A model generated the notes under the pieces. That model saw only the letters and a list, made by a program, of their open reading frames with translations, did no database searches and was not told the DNA's origin. Below are positions 1 to 9,244 of a stretch of DNA of 64,000 bases, piece by piece. A program made the translations under genes and the position numbers. The stretch comes from JAFEDN01 sp963844565 (GTDB lineage: Bacteria; Pseudomonadota; Gammaproteobacteria; Coxiellales; Coxiellaceae): contig CAWJON010000002.1 in the NCBI GenBank assembly GCA_963844565.1, positions 1,984,001-2,048,000 on the forward strand, in the 5' to 3' direction. Numbering within the stretch: the stretch's first letter is position 1; every line of letters begins with the position of its first letter.

Positions 1-1659
1 TTCTTGTTTAACTTTTGGCAAGTTTTCTCGTAAAATCTCTTTGTCCGCAAGATTTTGAAATTCAATTTCTAATTTTTTTCGCTCATGATCAAGCATAGCC
101 TTATTAAGTTCCTCTAATTGTCCCTCAAGCATAGATTCAATTTCTTGTAAATATGTATCGGGATCCTCTGAAAAATGGGGAGAGGTTAATTTTTTCTGAG
201 GCGATTTTATAAATAAGTATCTTCTAACTCTGGCTAAAGCGATATATCTATTGATTTTTTTTGATAAATTTAAATCTATTACTGGTAAATTTCTAAGATA
301 AGCTTTTACTGATCTAATAGTAATAGCAGTGTTTTTTAATTTACTCATTGCTGTTTGTGATAACCTTTCAGCCTCTATAGCTTTTTTTTCAGAATCTTGC
401 TGAATATACTCATCAAATTTAATTAATCGTTGTCGAGCATCTTCTCCTAAGTTTTGTTGACAAAGGACGCAAACAGCATCCTTAAGAGGCGATGGGAATG
501 GCTGTCCTGGATAGGCGATTTCTTTTGCATATTGCCGCGCAGATTCAAATAGCAAATGCCATGCTTGACTACCAATCCCTACCAATGGCTGAGTATGGAA
601 AATTTTTTCAGCAGCTATTTGGGCAGCATTTCTTTTAGATATGGCATCAGAATAAAGCAAGTTTATTCTTGAAAAATTCTGATCAAGTGCGCATTCAGTA
701 ATATTTTTAATTTCAATTCTAAGCTTTTTTATATTTTCAATTTTGGATTTTTTTTCAGCACAAACTATAGATAAATTTTTAGATAAATGATCTTTAAGAT
801 AGATAAGTCTATTTTTTTCTTCGGCACTTAACGTTGATAGTACTTTAATTTTTTCAAAATCCGTACTTCCTTTTAATAATTCTATTTCCTTACCCACATC
901 AGTGAATTTTTTCCACATCGATGTTGTAAAAATGGGATCTTTTAATTTAACCAATTGTTCTTTTTCAATGTTTAACTCATCTTTAATAAGCTGACAGACT
1001 CGCGCAAGTTCGTCAGGTATGTCTAGCCCAAAAGGTCGAAAAGCAACTTCATTTTTATCATTGATATGAATTATCGCACAGTCTCTATCAAAGACACTGA
1101 TATTGGAAAGGCTGGGATGCGGGTGATCAGTGTCTTCCCATTTTTCGCATATTTGTTTGGCGTCATCAATACCTTGACTATATTGAATTGCCGCAGAAGC
1201 TTTGGTTTTTCGATTCGGAACATAATTTTCATAAATATTAGGATGTATTTGACCACGATGACGCGCCCTACATGCACGCTTGAGAATACGTACATAACCA
1301 GATTTTCCTGCCCCATTTTCACCATAAACGATATTAAGACCATTTTTTTCAAAGTTTAAATTTTGATTAGCAGCAAGATGGTTGATATCTTTCACATCAC
1401 TAATTGAAATTAAAGAAATAGAATGATCTAAATTATGATCCTCCAAAGAATAACCTATCTCGAAGGGATTAAAAACAGAACTTTTGCCTTCTTGAAGGGT
1501 TATTTCTTGCTTGCAAAGCTGAATCAAGTTTTTGATGTCTGTTGCATCTAATTTCCCTTTTATGGTGATTCGCCGTAGAGCTTCTTGCTGCCAATTAGGC
1601 CGGTTTTCAGACCACGCTGCTATGGTTTGCAAAACAGTTTTTTGTTTTGGGTTGATCAT
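1..1659 (-). CDS. AAA (SMC/RloC-like) ATPase with a zinc-hook CxxC, partial (C-terminus off the left edge)
   Basis: The frame is open from an ATG at 1659 (preceded by GAGGATATTAA) to the window edge, about 553 codons with no stop. Residues 113-120 are a Walker A motif (GENGAGKS) followed by a basic stretch. Long helical segments follow, with a CVLC pair near residues 397-400 that looks like a Rad50/RloC zinc hook. Known family members (AAA_13 type, including the anticodon nucleases PrrC and RloC) join an SMC-like ATPase to a C-terminal effector; here that end is outside the window, so the effector cannot be named. It lies 148 bases downstream of the HD-GHKL gene on the same strand and is probably the last visible gene of the defence-like cluster. 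Family call is good; function is inference. Confidence 0.8.
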   Translation of the reverse strand, partial: MINPKQKTVLQTIAAWSENRPNWQQEALRRITIKGKLDATDIKNLIQLCKQEITLQEGKSSVFNPFEIGYSLEDHNLDHSISLISISDVKDINHLAANQNLNFEKNGLNIVYGENGAGKSGYVRILKRACRARHRGQIHPNIYENYVPNRKTKASAAIQYSQGIDDAKQICEKWEDTDHPHPSLSNISVFDRDCAIIHINDKNEVAFRPFGLDIPDELARVCQLIKDELNIEKEQLVKLKDPIFTTSMWKKFTDVGKEIELLKGSTDFEKIKVLSTLSAEEKNRLIYLKDHLSKNLSIVCAEKKSKIENIKKLRIEIKNITECALDQNFSRINLLYSDAISKRNAAQIAAEKIFHTQPLVGIGSQAWHLLFESARQYAKEIAYPGQPFPSPLKDAVCVLCQQNLGEDARQRLIKFDEYIQQDSEKKAIEAERLSQTAMSKLKNTAITIRSVKAYLRNLPVIDLNLSKKINRYIALARVRRYLFIKSPQKKLTSPHFSEDPDTYLQEIESMLEGQLEELNKAMLDHERKKLEIEFQNLADKEILRENLPKVKQE

Positions 1660-1807
1660 TTAATATCCTCGTCATGTATTTTGCCTTATCAGGCTAAACG
1701 TAGGCTGTCCCTGTATTTAAGAGAAAAAATCATATCAATAATTGCTTATTGGCTCAATTTTAAAATCTATAAGAAACTAAAAGGTAGCCGAAGCTTTACA
1801 TTTTAGT

Positions 1808-4800
1808 TTAGCTTTCTACTTCATTTTCCAATGATGCAGGAGAGAAATAACCAGAATTAACAGAAGATATATTACGTAATTTTATCCACGCCTCATCGTC
1901 TTTCATAATATATGCATCTATCCAGTGAATGTATTTTTTATATAAATTAAGAGCTTCAGTAACAGTTAACGTATCATCTTCGGCATTTATTACTGTCCAT
2001 TTGCATAAATCGTCTAGGCCTTTCTCGGTAATCTTCACTTTGGCAGCCGACCTAGATGGTCGGGAGAAATAAAAAGGAAATAACATTAACTTACAACTAA
2101 AGTAATCAAAATCTTCAATTCCACTAATGAGATAGAAATCAGTTGTTTTTTTGAGAGAAAGCCGCTGATAATCGGAATAAATTGGTACCAAAATTCTTGT
2201 ATATGGCGCACATAATCTAGCTTGTTCAAGCAAAATTCCTTTTAGAGCTTTATCAGTATAAGGAATACCTGAAGAATGAAGCTCCCTTTGGAAAGTAAAT
2301 TTAGTATATTTCTCATTTTTTTCTGATATATGAAAATAAAAACCTAATTTCTGCCACTCATGCGCAAGTAATTTTAAACAAGAATTATCGTAACTATTTT
2401 CAAAAAATTCCTCAGTGTATAGGGAGTCATTTTTATATTTAACCGGATTTTGTAAATTTGTCAGATCCGGGCGAACACGTATGATATTGAACTCACTTAA
2501 ATTAAGCAAATCCCCTAAACACTTCTTTTCAGTATGGCTCCGTTGTAGGGTCAAATCTTTCCATTCATCTCTTAAATTAGGAAAATCATTTAAGTTAAAA
2601 TTTTGAATTTTGATAAATGCACTCCAATATGCCTTATCTCCTTCTTCAGCAGGAATAGATTTTTTCAAATAATTAGTAAGCGCTTTCATCAGTTTATTTT
2701 GTAGTTTTGTCACGCTCTTTGAATTTATGTCATTACGATTTATAGTTAAAGATTCAGCAGCATCTTCTCCCCATAAATGGTAAGTAGCTGCCAGAAAAGG
2801 AAGATTTGAATATTGATATTTTCCAATAATCTGCCCTCTAAAATACAATATTTCTCTTCTATTTCCTACAATTGGATATACTTCCAAGCCAATATTAGTA
2901 TCAGAATCAAAATAAATATTCTGATCTTCTATATCACGAGAAAATTCATACACTTTTTCATTAAAATGACAACGAATTGGCACAAGGGATTCTCGTGAAA
3001 ACTTCTCTATTTCATCTAACCATTTACTAGGTTCAATATGCAATTCTTGATGAGCAACCGGATCAAAGCTATATAGCGCCTGTTTGGATTTAGAATCATC
3101 ATACGAACTATATGAGAAATTTCTTGGTACTTTATCAAACTCACAAGAAAGGGTTAAAAGGCTACCATAAGGAATCCGTAGGGAGGAGTCATATTTTTTA
3201 ACGGTAATTAAGCCTTGCTGAGAGCCAGATGGTGAATACATTGTAATTATTTGCGACTCCCCAGTCAGATAAGATCTAGTCTGAAAATTTATTGTTTCGC
3301 TTAACATAAAAGCACTTTGAAGTCCAATACCAAAAGCACCTGATGGGCGCATCCAGGATGGCATTTTTCGTATCCTTTCTTTTTTTTCATAATTTCGATT
3401 TGAACTACCAACATATCGCAATCGCTTTAAATCATCCCTACTGATTCCAATACCATAATCACGAATACTAAAACGCCAGATATTTTTATTATTTTCAGAA
3501 TCCTCTAGAGCAGGTTCAAATTTTATTTCAATAGTAAAATTCTTAAGCAATTTTTCAATTTTTTCATTATATGGATTGTCCCAATCTGTTGGACTAATTT
3601 TTAAATTTTCATAAAATGGCGTACCTTCCGAGCCAGAAAAAAAATCTAACCAGATTCTTTGTAAAGTTGCGTCAACTGCATTCTGTAAAAGTTCACGCAA
3701 ACTTTGCTCTGGATTTTCGTATAAACCTGCGCCTTGCAGTAATTCGATAGTTTTTTCGGCATCTATATCAAAACGTGGCCTCTCTCTGGATCCGGAATCT
3801 AACAATTGTTCATCACCCTCAAGATTAACCTGTAATTTCCCAAGAGTCGGTAAAAGGCCGAAAGATCGTGCGGGCACAATATCTCGCCAACATGCCATTT
3901 GTTGCTGCATTTCTAGCCTTAGCATACTAAACCAGCGCTCGGTTTCTTCATAAGCAGCTGCATTACCACAGATGGCTGTTACTTCAATGCGCTCGCGATC
4001 TAGGCGTAATTCTTGTATAGCATTATGTTTATCGATGTGAGACTGACTTGATTTAGGCATGCTACCAATCATACGCTGCATGACTGGGCAAAATCGATTA
4101 CTATCTAGGTCTAATAAATCACCCAAACGAAGTAAACAAGCTACAAAACGAGGGTGACAATCTTCGGTACCCATACCAACTTGCCGGAACTCTAGTTCCT
4201 TAGAAATACAAGAAAAATCTTTACCGTGCAGATGGCAAATACGCCCCAGCATTGAAAATAAGCGTTTAGGGAGTAATTCAGTTCTTGGAGAGCTAATTGA
4301 TGCCTCCGTCCATGGATCTACAACTATAGATTCTGATCTTTTTGAGTGCTGAGAACGATAATATTCTGCTAACAATAATCGAAATTTTTCTGCTGCATCA
4401 AAAGGAGACTCGATCCCTGAAAAACAAGAAGAAGCACTTCGATGATTAAATTTTTTTGCAAAATCTTGTAGTTCATGTCCTTTATTTTCCATGATCTCTG
4501 ACAAAAAATACTTAAATTCATCTGTTTCAAAATCGCTAGCTATTTTATCAGCGGGAACTACCATTCCAATATCGTGCCAATAAGCAGCCTCTAAAATAAG
4601 CCATGTATCGGTAACAGTAAGCTTATTAATATTTTCTCCCAATAAACGTTCAATATTAACCAAAATCTGTAATGAATGCGAAGCGTCATGGCGCGTATAG
4701 TGAGGAAAAAGCTGACCAATGTTTTGTAATGCCTTCGGAATGAGTTTTTCATCAAATTCCCATTGACTAACTAATAATCTTAGCTGCTCGTGATCTTGAG

Positions 4801-4837
4801 ATTTTATTTTCATATGCTCAATAAGCTGGCTTGCCAT
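1808..4837 (-). CDS. HD-domain / GHKL (Hsp90-like) ATPase fusion protein
   Basis: A 1009-residue protein. The start is the ATG at 4837, placed after AGGAGAATTGATT; a TTG two codons upstream lies too close to that ribosome site. The N-terminal part has an HD phosphohydrolase-like signature (HDASHS near residue 50, WHDIGM near 88). The middle carries the Bergerat ATP-binding fold: N-box LRELLQNAVDA near 373, G1 box RDYGIGIS near 460, and G2 box GAFGIGLQS near 500. The C-terminal 450 residues are not recognised. Hsp90-like ATPases fused to HD domains occur in bacterial conflict systems, but I cannot assign this to a named one. It lies 55 bases downstream of the STAND gene, same strand, consistent with one operon. 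Low GC like its neighbours. Confidence 0.82.
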   Translation of the reverse strand: MASQLIEHMKIKSQDHEQLRLLVSQWEFDEKLIPKALQNIGQLFPHYTRHDASHSLQILVNIERLLGENINKLTVTDTWLILEAAYWHDIGMVVPADKIASDFETDEFKYFLSEIMENKGHELQDFAKKFNHRSASSCFSGIESPFDAAEKFRLLLAEYYRSQHSKRSESIVVDPWTEASISSPRTELLPKRLFSMLGRICHLHGKDFSCISKELEFRQVGMGTEDCHPRFVACLLRLGDLLDLDSNRFCPVMQRMIGSMPKSSQSHIDKHNAIQELRLDRERIEVTAICGNAAAYEETERWFSMLRLEMQQQMACWRDIVPARSFGLLPTLGKLQVNLEGDEQLLDSGSRERPRFDIDAEKTIELLQGAGLYENPEQSLRELLQNAVDATLQRIWLDFFSGSEGTPFYENLKISPTDWDNPYNEKIEKLLKNFTIEIKFEPALEDSENNKNIWRFSIRDYGIGISRDDLKRLRYVGSSNRNYEKKERIRKMPSWMRPSGAFGIGLQSAFMLSETINFQTRSYLTGESQIITMYSPSGSQQGLITVKKYDSSLRIPYGSLLTLSCEFDKVPRNFSYSSYDDSKSKQALYSFDPVAHQELHIEPSKWLDEIEKFSRESLVPIRCHFNEKVYEFSRDIEDQNIYFDSDTNIGLEVYPIVGNRREILYFRGQIIGKYQYSNLPFLAATYHLWGEDAAESLTINRNDINSKSVTKLQNKLMKALTNYLKKSIPAEEGDKAYWSAFIKIQNFNLNDFPNLRDEWKDLTLQRSHTEKKCLGDLLNLSEFNIIRVRPDLTNLQNPVKYKNDSLYTEEFFENSYDNSCLKLLAHEWQKLGFYFHISEKNEKYTKFTFQRELHSSGIPYTDKALKGILLEQARLCAPYTRILVPIYSDYQRLSLKKTTDFYLISGIEDFDYFSCKLMLFPFYFSRPSRSAAKVKITEKGLDDLCKWTVINAEDDTLTVTEALNLYKKYIHWIDAYIMKDDEAWIKLRNISSVNSGYFSPASLENEVES

Positions 4838-4892
4838 AATCAATTCTCCTAAAATTTAAATGTAACAGTGATTGGTAAAAGACGGTTTCAAT

Positions 4893-7800
4893 TTATTGTT
4901 CAAAAAATTCACCATCCCTGATGGATCGAGAAATATTTTCATCGGCGTATTTTTTTAAATCCTTAAAAAATTGATACGCTGAGGAAAATGGAGAAATTTC
5001 TTGAATAACTCTTTCAGACTCTTTTTTTAACCGAATATCTTCAGGAAAAGGCTCTCCTAATTTTCCAGAACGACCTCCTGAAATAGCCGAAGAAAATAAA
5101 GCAAGACAAGCCTCTTCATAGCACTGCTTGCTATAGAGATTAGTGCTTTCTAGGTAATGAATAACAAAATCCGTATGGTCATAAATCAGATCATTAGATG
5201 ATTTACTGAGTATGTATGAAATAATTTTAAAGTCAGTAGGGCTTGATATTTTTTTTAACCAATCATTTAATAAACCTATCACTTCATGATCCAGTACACC
5301 AACTATTACATTAAAAAGCTCACTAGCATTCTGATAAAAAATAGTATTGCTATTTTTGTGTGAACTCATCCATCTCATGAATTTTTCGAAGATTTCTCTA
5401 AATCCAGGTGACTCTCGAAAACGTAAAGGAACATGAAGATAAGGCCCATAATTGGAGGGTCGATAACGCCAGTTCTTTTTATTCTCAGCTATTTCAACGC
5501 GATCCATAAAAAATTGAGCAGTCCGTACAGGATAATATTTTGATGTATTAGCTAAAAAAACTTCAACCCAATACCCTTCTAGTTCCGGGATATGGATAAG
5601 CTGAGTGAGAAAAAAATCAACCTCTTCTTCAGTCAAAATATTAAAATATGCTTCCTTATTATCTGTAAAAATACTTAATACACAGTCAGCAATTCTTGAT
5701 GATTTCCCAATATTAGTTTTTTTCAAAAGATTAAATCCTATAGATGGATTCTTATTTACAAGGCATCGTACTGAAGAAATAGCCGACAAAATAGTATGGA
5801 AATCATCACCAGAAAGGAGCCTACTTAGTATATTAATATCAACTTCTTGGTTTTGTAATCCATCAATATCAAAATTAAAATAACCTCTAGCTACAGCAAC
5901 ATGCAGATTTTTATTTTCAGAATCAAGAAATTGATGAATAATTTTTATTGCACCATCGTGATCCTTCCGCAAGAGTTGAAAAAGTGCCGAAGCACAAAAT
6001 TGAATCATTTGTGAGTTGGGATTTAACAATGCCTTTTCTAAAGTCAACCGCACAAGAGGTAATGATGACTCCAAAAGAGGCTCATATAATAATATAGGAT
6101 GCTTATTGCCATTACTAAAGTTACATTCTATTTTTTCTAAAGTATTTTCTATAAAAGAGTAAAGATTAACTATCTCTGGGTAAACCTTAAAAAGATCAAA
6201 GGTAAGAGAATCCAGATACTGTTTCCAAATCAAATCTCCTTCCGCTCCTTGTACACCTTTGATGTTATCCCACCTGTCAATTAAAGCCGATGTCGTCCTA
6301 AATTCTAATGTGCCAGGTAAAGATTCAAGAATTTTCTCTGCAAGCAACTTAATTTTTCCCGTGTTATGATTCGCATGCCATGATATCGAACGAGCAATTT
6401 CAACTAACACAATAGAGTCAATATTTTTAGTAAGAATAGCTTGATTAATTTTCTCAAGAATGATGATAAACTCTTGTGTCCAGGCATCGTGGTCGCTTAT
6501 ATCGTTTATATAAAAAGGATAATGGAGTGCCGCCTCAAGAAAACGAGCAGCTAATACCGCTCTTTTAACTATCGGATGAGATAAAAAATCAATAACATTA
6601 TCAATCACAATACGACGTAATTCAACAACGGCAGTATTTAATTTTACGGAAAATGGACGTATATAAAAATTTATTCCTTTTGAATAAGTATCTCTGCCTT
6701 CAGCCTGCAAGATTGGCTTAAGTATATCAAATGGAGTATAACAATAATTCCAAGAACTATCTTTTTTTAGCAAAAATAGCCCAAAATCAACCAATTTTCT
6801 ATTGTATTCAATTGGTTTATTTGGTTTTATTGCACAAAAATCTGACAATACGCGAATTGCGTGATAAGGATATTGTTGTGGTTGTCGCTTGTCTTCTTTC
6901 CCAAGATCCCATAATATTCCGCATGCTTCAGGTAGATGGTCAATGTTATAAGCAGCATATTTAATAAGCTCAGGCAACACGCTTGTCTCTTTGCTTTCTT
7001 GAATAACTCGTCTGGCAAAGGATAAACTTTTCTCGGGTTGATAAGGGGCTAATGAGATAACCGCTGAAATATGTGTTTTATCAGAAATATCAAGACTATT
7101 CCACATATCATTTAATAAAGTACTATTATCTGTATTTCCATTTTTACGACGCCAATCCAGCTTTCCAAAATTTAAAAGAATATTTTCTAAGTATTGTTTA
7201 TATTCATTTTTTATAACATTAAATAATGACTCGGCATATCCGGTTGAGCGACCACTTTCCCCAACACAAGCCTCCTCAATTAGAAAATCGGCTAGCATAT
7301 CTGGCGATATTCGATATTTTCCTGCCCTTTTAAAAAATACTCCGGCTTTCGCTAAAAAATTAATTATACGAACGGTATCATAAGTTTTAACACTTTCTTG
7401 CTGCTCGATGATAGCAGAGACTGATGGATCTTCAGGATAAAAAGGTTGTATGAGTGAAACAATTTTAAGAATTTTTTTTATGGATTCCTTATCTGCGCCT
7501 CCGCCTATTTCACCCAAAAAAATTTCTCTAAATTTTTTCGAGAATTGATCTCGAAAAAAGCATTCATTTTTTATTAATTCCAACTGACCGCCTTTTTTCG
7601 AAATAATTTTCGCAGTTACTACCGTTGCTAATGAACAGTCTAACGTAAGTTCTGCAATGATTTCGGCATCGTTTTCAGATCCTCCTGAAACTTTAAGAAC
7701 TTGCTTAGCAAGCTCCGTAGCATACTCTAAATTTAGTGGCTCAATATAGATTTCATGAACATTCTCAACGTGAGAAACTTGGGACTTAATCTTATCAAGG

Positions 7801-8912
7801 CCATATGGGCGAAGAGAAAGAAGTAGTATAGCGTTATTAGAAGATGTCTCCGCATATTGAAAAAGAAGCTGGAGATTGTCTTCTTCGTGCGCATCATCAA
7901 TTACTAATAATTTTTTTCCTGTTCCTAGATCTTCAAGACTTTTCGGAGTTACCGCTTGTCTTGGCGAAAGAAAACGAATCATCACATCGGAATATACTTC
8001 CTGATATTTCTCAGTAAATGCCTTTAATATTCGTGATTTTCCCACTCCTCCTTTCCCAACTAAAAAAATAAGCTTTTCTTGTGGATTAGATAGAATATCG
8101 ATAATTTTCTCAATTTCCCTGGCTCTTCCAACAAGATCCCATGCATGGTTAAATAAATGATCAGAATCTTTGAAAGGTTCCCAAAATATTTTGTCTGTTT
8201 GCCAGGGGCCCGGTTCCATTTCTCCAAGTAAAGTCAGTCGCTGGCCACGAAAAAATATATCTACTAATTTTATCTGTTCGTCTTTAGTCAGCTCTTGACG
8301 AATTTTTTTTGATAAATCCTCTCTATCCCATATTTCCCAGCCAGAGTGTGCGCAAATCGCTTCCCGCGCTTGTGGACTTGCAACGCAACCCAGAATTAAA
8401 AATTTTTCTTTTGCTTCCTTTTTATTTTTCGCCACTGCCGCATCCACTTTTTGAGGACCAAATTGATTGACGCGTTTGCATTGAAAATTATAAATACTTC
8501 CATCAGGAAAAATAACATCAATATCAATACCATCTTGGTCATGCCCCGAAGCTCCAGCACCATGTACTTTCACTCCTTGTTTTTTATATATGGCCTCCAA
8601 AAAATATTCACAAAAGCGCTCAAAACTCCTGGGGCTTAAGGCATAAAAGGGAAAAGGTTGGTCAAAAGAAGTTGTTACTGATTGAGGGGTAGGGATATAC
8701 CCTGCAGCTACTAAAAGATCATTAAGATCAGCATTTAAAGCATCAGCAATAAGTGGTATAAATTTATTACGCGGTCTCGACTTACCTAATTCCCAGCGGC
8801 TAATGTTTTGTTGAGAAGATCCTATTAACTTTGCTAAATCTGCTTGCTCAATCCCTGCCTGTTCCCGAAGCTTAAGAAGCCTGGAACCAAATTCCTCATA
8901 GTTCAATTTCAA
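4893..8912 (-). CDS. XRE HTH - Mrr-like nuclease - STAND NTPase protein
   Basis: A 1339-residue protein starting at a TTG codon, chosen because AGGAG sits 7 bases upstream. Residues 6-65 form an XRE/Cro-type helix-turn-helix. Residues 95-215 look like an Mrr-type PD-(D/E)xK nuclease, with GIDID around 128-132 and QCK at 144-146. A P-loop NTPase follows (Walker A GKGGVGKS at 286-293, Walker B LLVIDDAH near 335-342). The last 700 residues are helical, repeat-like sequence. The order effector, NTPase, sensor repeats is that of Avs-type STAND sensors, in which the C-terminus detects phage proteins; the added XRE domain suggests self-regulation, with matching direct repeats just upstream. The phage-defence role is inference; the domains are seen. 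Confidence 0.8.
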   Translation of the reverse strand: MKLNYEEFGSRLLKLREQAGIEQADLAKLIGSSQQNISRWELGKSRPRNKFIPLIADALNADLNDLLVAAGYIPTPQSVTTSFDQPFPFYALSPRSFERFCEYFLEAIYKKQGVKVHGAGASGHDQDGIDIDVIFPDGSIYNFQCKRVNQFGPQKVDAAVAKNKKEAKEKFLILGCVASPQAREAICAHSGWEIWDREDLSKKIRQELTKDEQIKLVDIFFRGQRLTLLGEMEPGPWQTDKIFWEPFKDSDHLFNHAWDLVGRAREIEKIIDILSNPQEKLIFLVGKGGVGKSRILKAFTEKYQEVYSDVMIRFLSPRQAVTPKSLEDLGTGKKLLVIDDAHEEDNLQLLFQYAETSSNNAILLLSLRPYGLDKIKSQVSHVENVHEIYIEPLNLEYATELAKQVLKVSGGSENDAEIIAELTLDCSLATVVTAKIISKKGGQLELIKNECFFRDQFSKKFREIFLGEIGGGADKESIKKILKIVSLIQPFYPEDPSVSAIIEQQESVKTYDTVRIINFLAKAGVFFKRAGKYRISPDMLADFLIEEACVGESGRSTGYAESLFNVIKNEYKQYLENILLNFGKLDWRRKNGNTDNSTLLNDMWNSLDISDKTHISAVISLAPYQPEKSLSFARRVIQESKETSVLPELIKYAAYNIDHLPEACGILWDLGKEDKRQPQQYPYHAIRVLSDFCAIKPNKPIEYNRKLVDFGLFLLKKDSSWNYCYTPFDILKPILQAEGRDTYSKGINFYIRPFSVKLNTAVVELRRIVIDNVIDFLSHPIVKRAVLAARFLEAALHYPFYINDISDHDAWTQEFIIILEKINQAILTKNIDSIVLVEIARSISWHANHNTGKIKLLAEKILESLPGTLEFRTTSALIDRWDNIKGVQGAEGDLIWKQYLDSLTFDLFKVYPEIVNLYSFIENTLEKIECNFSNGNKHPILLYEPLLESSLPLVRLTLEKALLNPNSQMIQFCASALFQLLRKDHDGAIKIIHQFLDSENKNLHVAVARGYFNFDIDGLQNQEVDINILSRLLSGDDFHTILSAISSVRCLVNKNPSIGFNLLKKTNIGKSSRIADCVLSIFTDNKEAYFNILTEEEVDFFLTQLIHIPELEGYWVEVFLANTSKYYPVRTAQFFMDRVEIAENKKNWRYRPSNYGPYLHVPLRFRESPGFREIFEKFMRWMSSHKNSNTIFYQNASELFNVIVGVLDHEVIGLLNDWLKKISSPTDFKIISYILSKSSNDLIYDHTDFVIHYLESTNLYSKQCYEEACLALFSSAISGGRSGKLGEPFPEDIRLKKESERVIQEISPFSSAYQFFKDLKKYADENISRSIRDGEFFEQ

Positions 8913-8929
8913 TTTAGTACTCCTAAATA

Positions 8930-8970
8930 ACGTTTAATTTATAAAACACATTATTCACGTTTTATTTATA
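8930..8970. promoter_or_regulatory. Direct repeats upstream of the XRE-STAND gene, probable operator
   Basis: Two near-identical 14-mers, ACGTTTAATTTATA (8930-8943) and ACGTTTTATTTATA (8957-8970), lie 27 bases apart. They overlap an inverted pair, ATAAAAC (8941-8947) and GTTTTAT (8959-8965). They sit just upstream of the TTG start at 8912, whose product begins with an XRE DNA-binding domain, so autoregulation is the simplest reading (inference). Confidence 0.45.
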
Positions 8971-9110
8971 TTTGTCAAATGGTCAAGAAAATTTAACCTC
9001 GGACTCAAACTATAGAATGGAACAAAACGACAAGACTACAACAGGTATATTTAAAAATAAATTTCTCTTTTGTATTTTTATTATATTGATTTTTATAAAT
9101 ATAAATTATT

Positions 9111-9132
9111 TAAAGATAAATATTTATCTTTA
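9111..9132. promoter_or_regulatory. Perfect 22-bp palindrome, member of the AAGATA-N6-TATCTT operator family
   Basis: A perfect palindrome whose core is AAGATA-N6-TATCTT. It lies 8-9 bases upstream of a -35-like TTTACA, which is followed by TATAAG and then the 18-codon reading frame at 9188. The same core occurs at 13381-13398 and 16348-16365. Apart from this and the repeats at 8930-8970, the 332-base gap 8913-9244 is AT-rich and shows no larger gene. Confidence 0.55.
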
Positions 9133-9187
9133 CTTCTGATTTACACAGCGACCTTTCCGGTATAAGAGCGCCAAGGAGAACCCCCAC

Positions 9188-9244
9188 ATGGCCAATATAA
9201 GCAGAAAGAAAAAGACTACAAACCAGACCGAGACATCTATATAA
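9188..9244 (+). CDS. 18-residue reading frame with a good ribosome site; probable 5' remnant of a lost gene
   Basis: AAGGAG lies 9 bases before an ATG that opens an 18-codon lysine- and threonine-rich frame ending in TAA, directly against the stop codon of the convergent helicase gene. Operator, promoter-like boxes and ribosome site precede it in the same order as for the genes at 13556 and 16242. This suggests the start of an element-regulated gene cut short when the defence genes were inserted. It could also be a genuine leader peptide. Confidence 0.35.
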   Translation: MANISRKKKTTNQTETSI

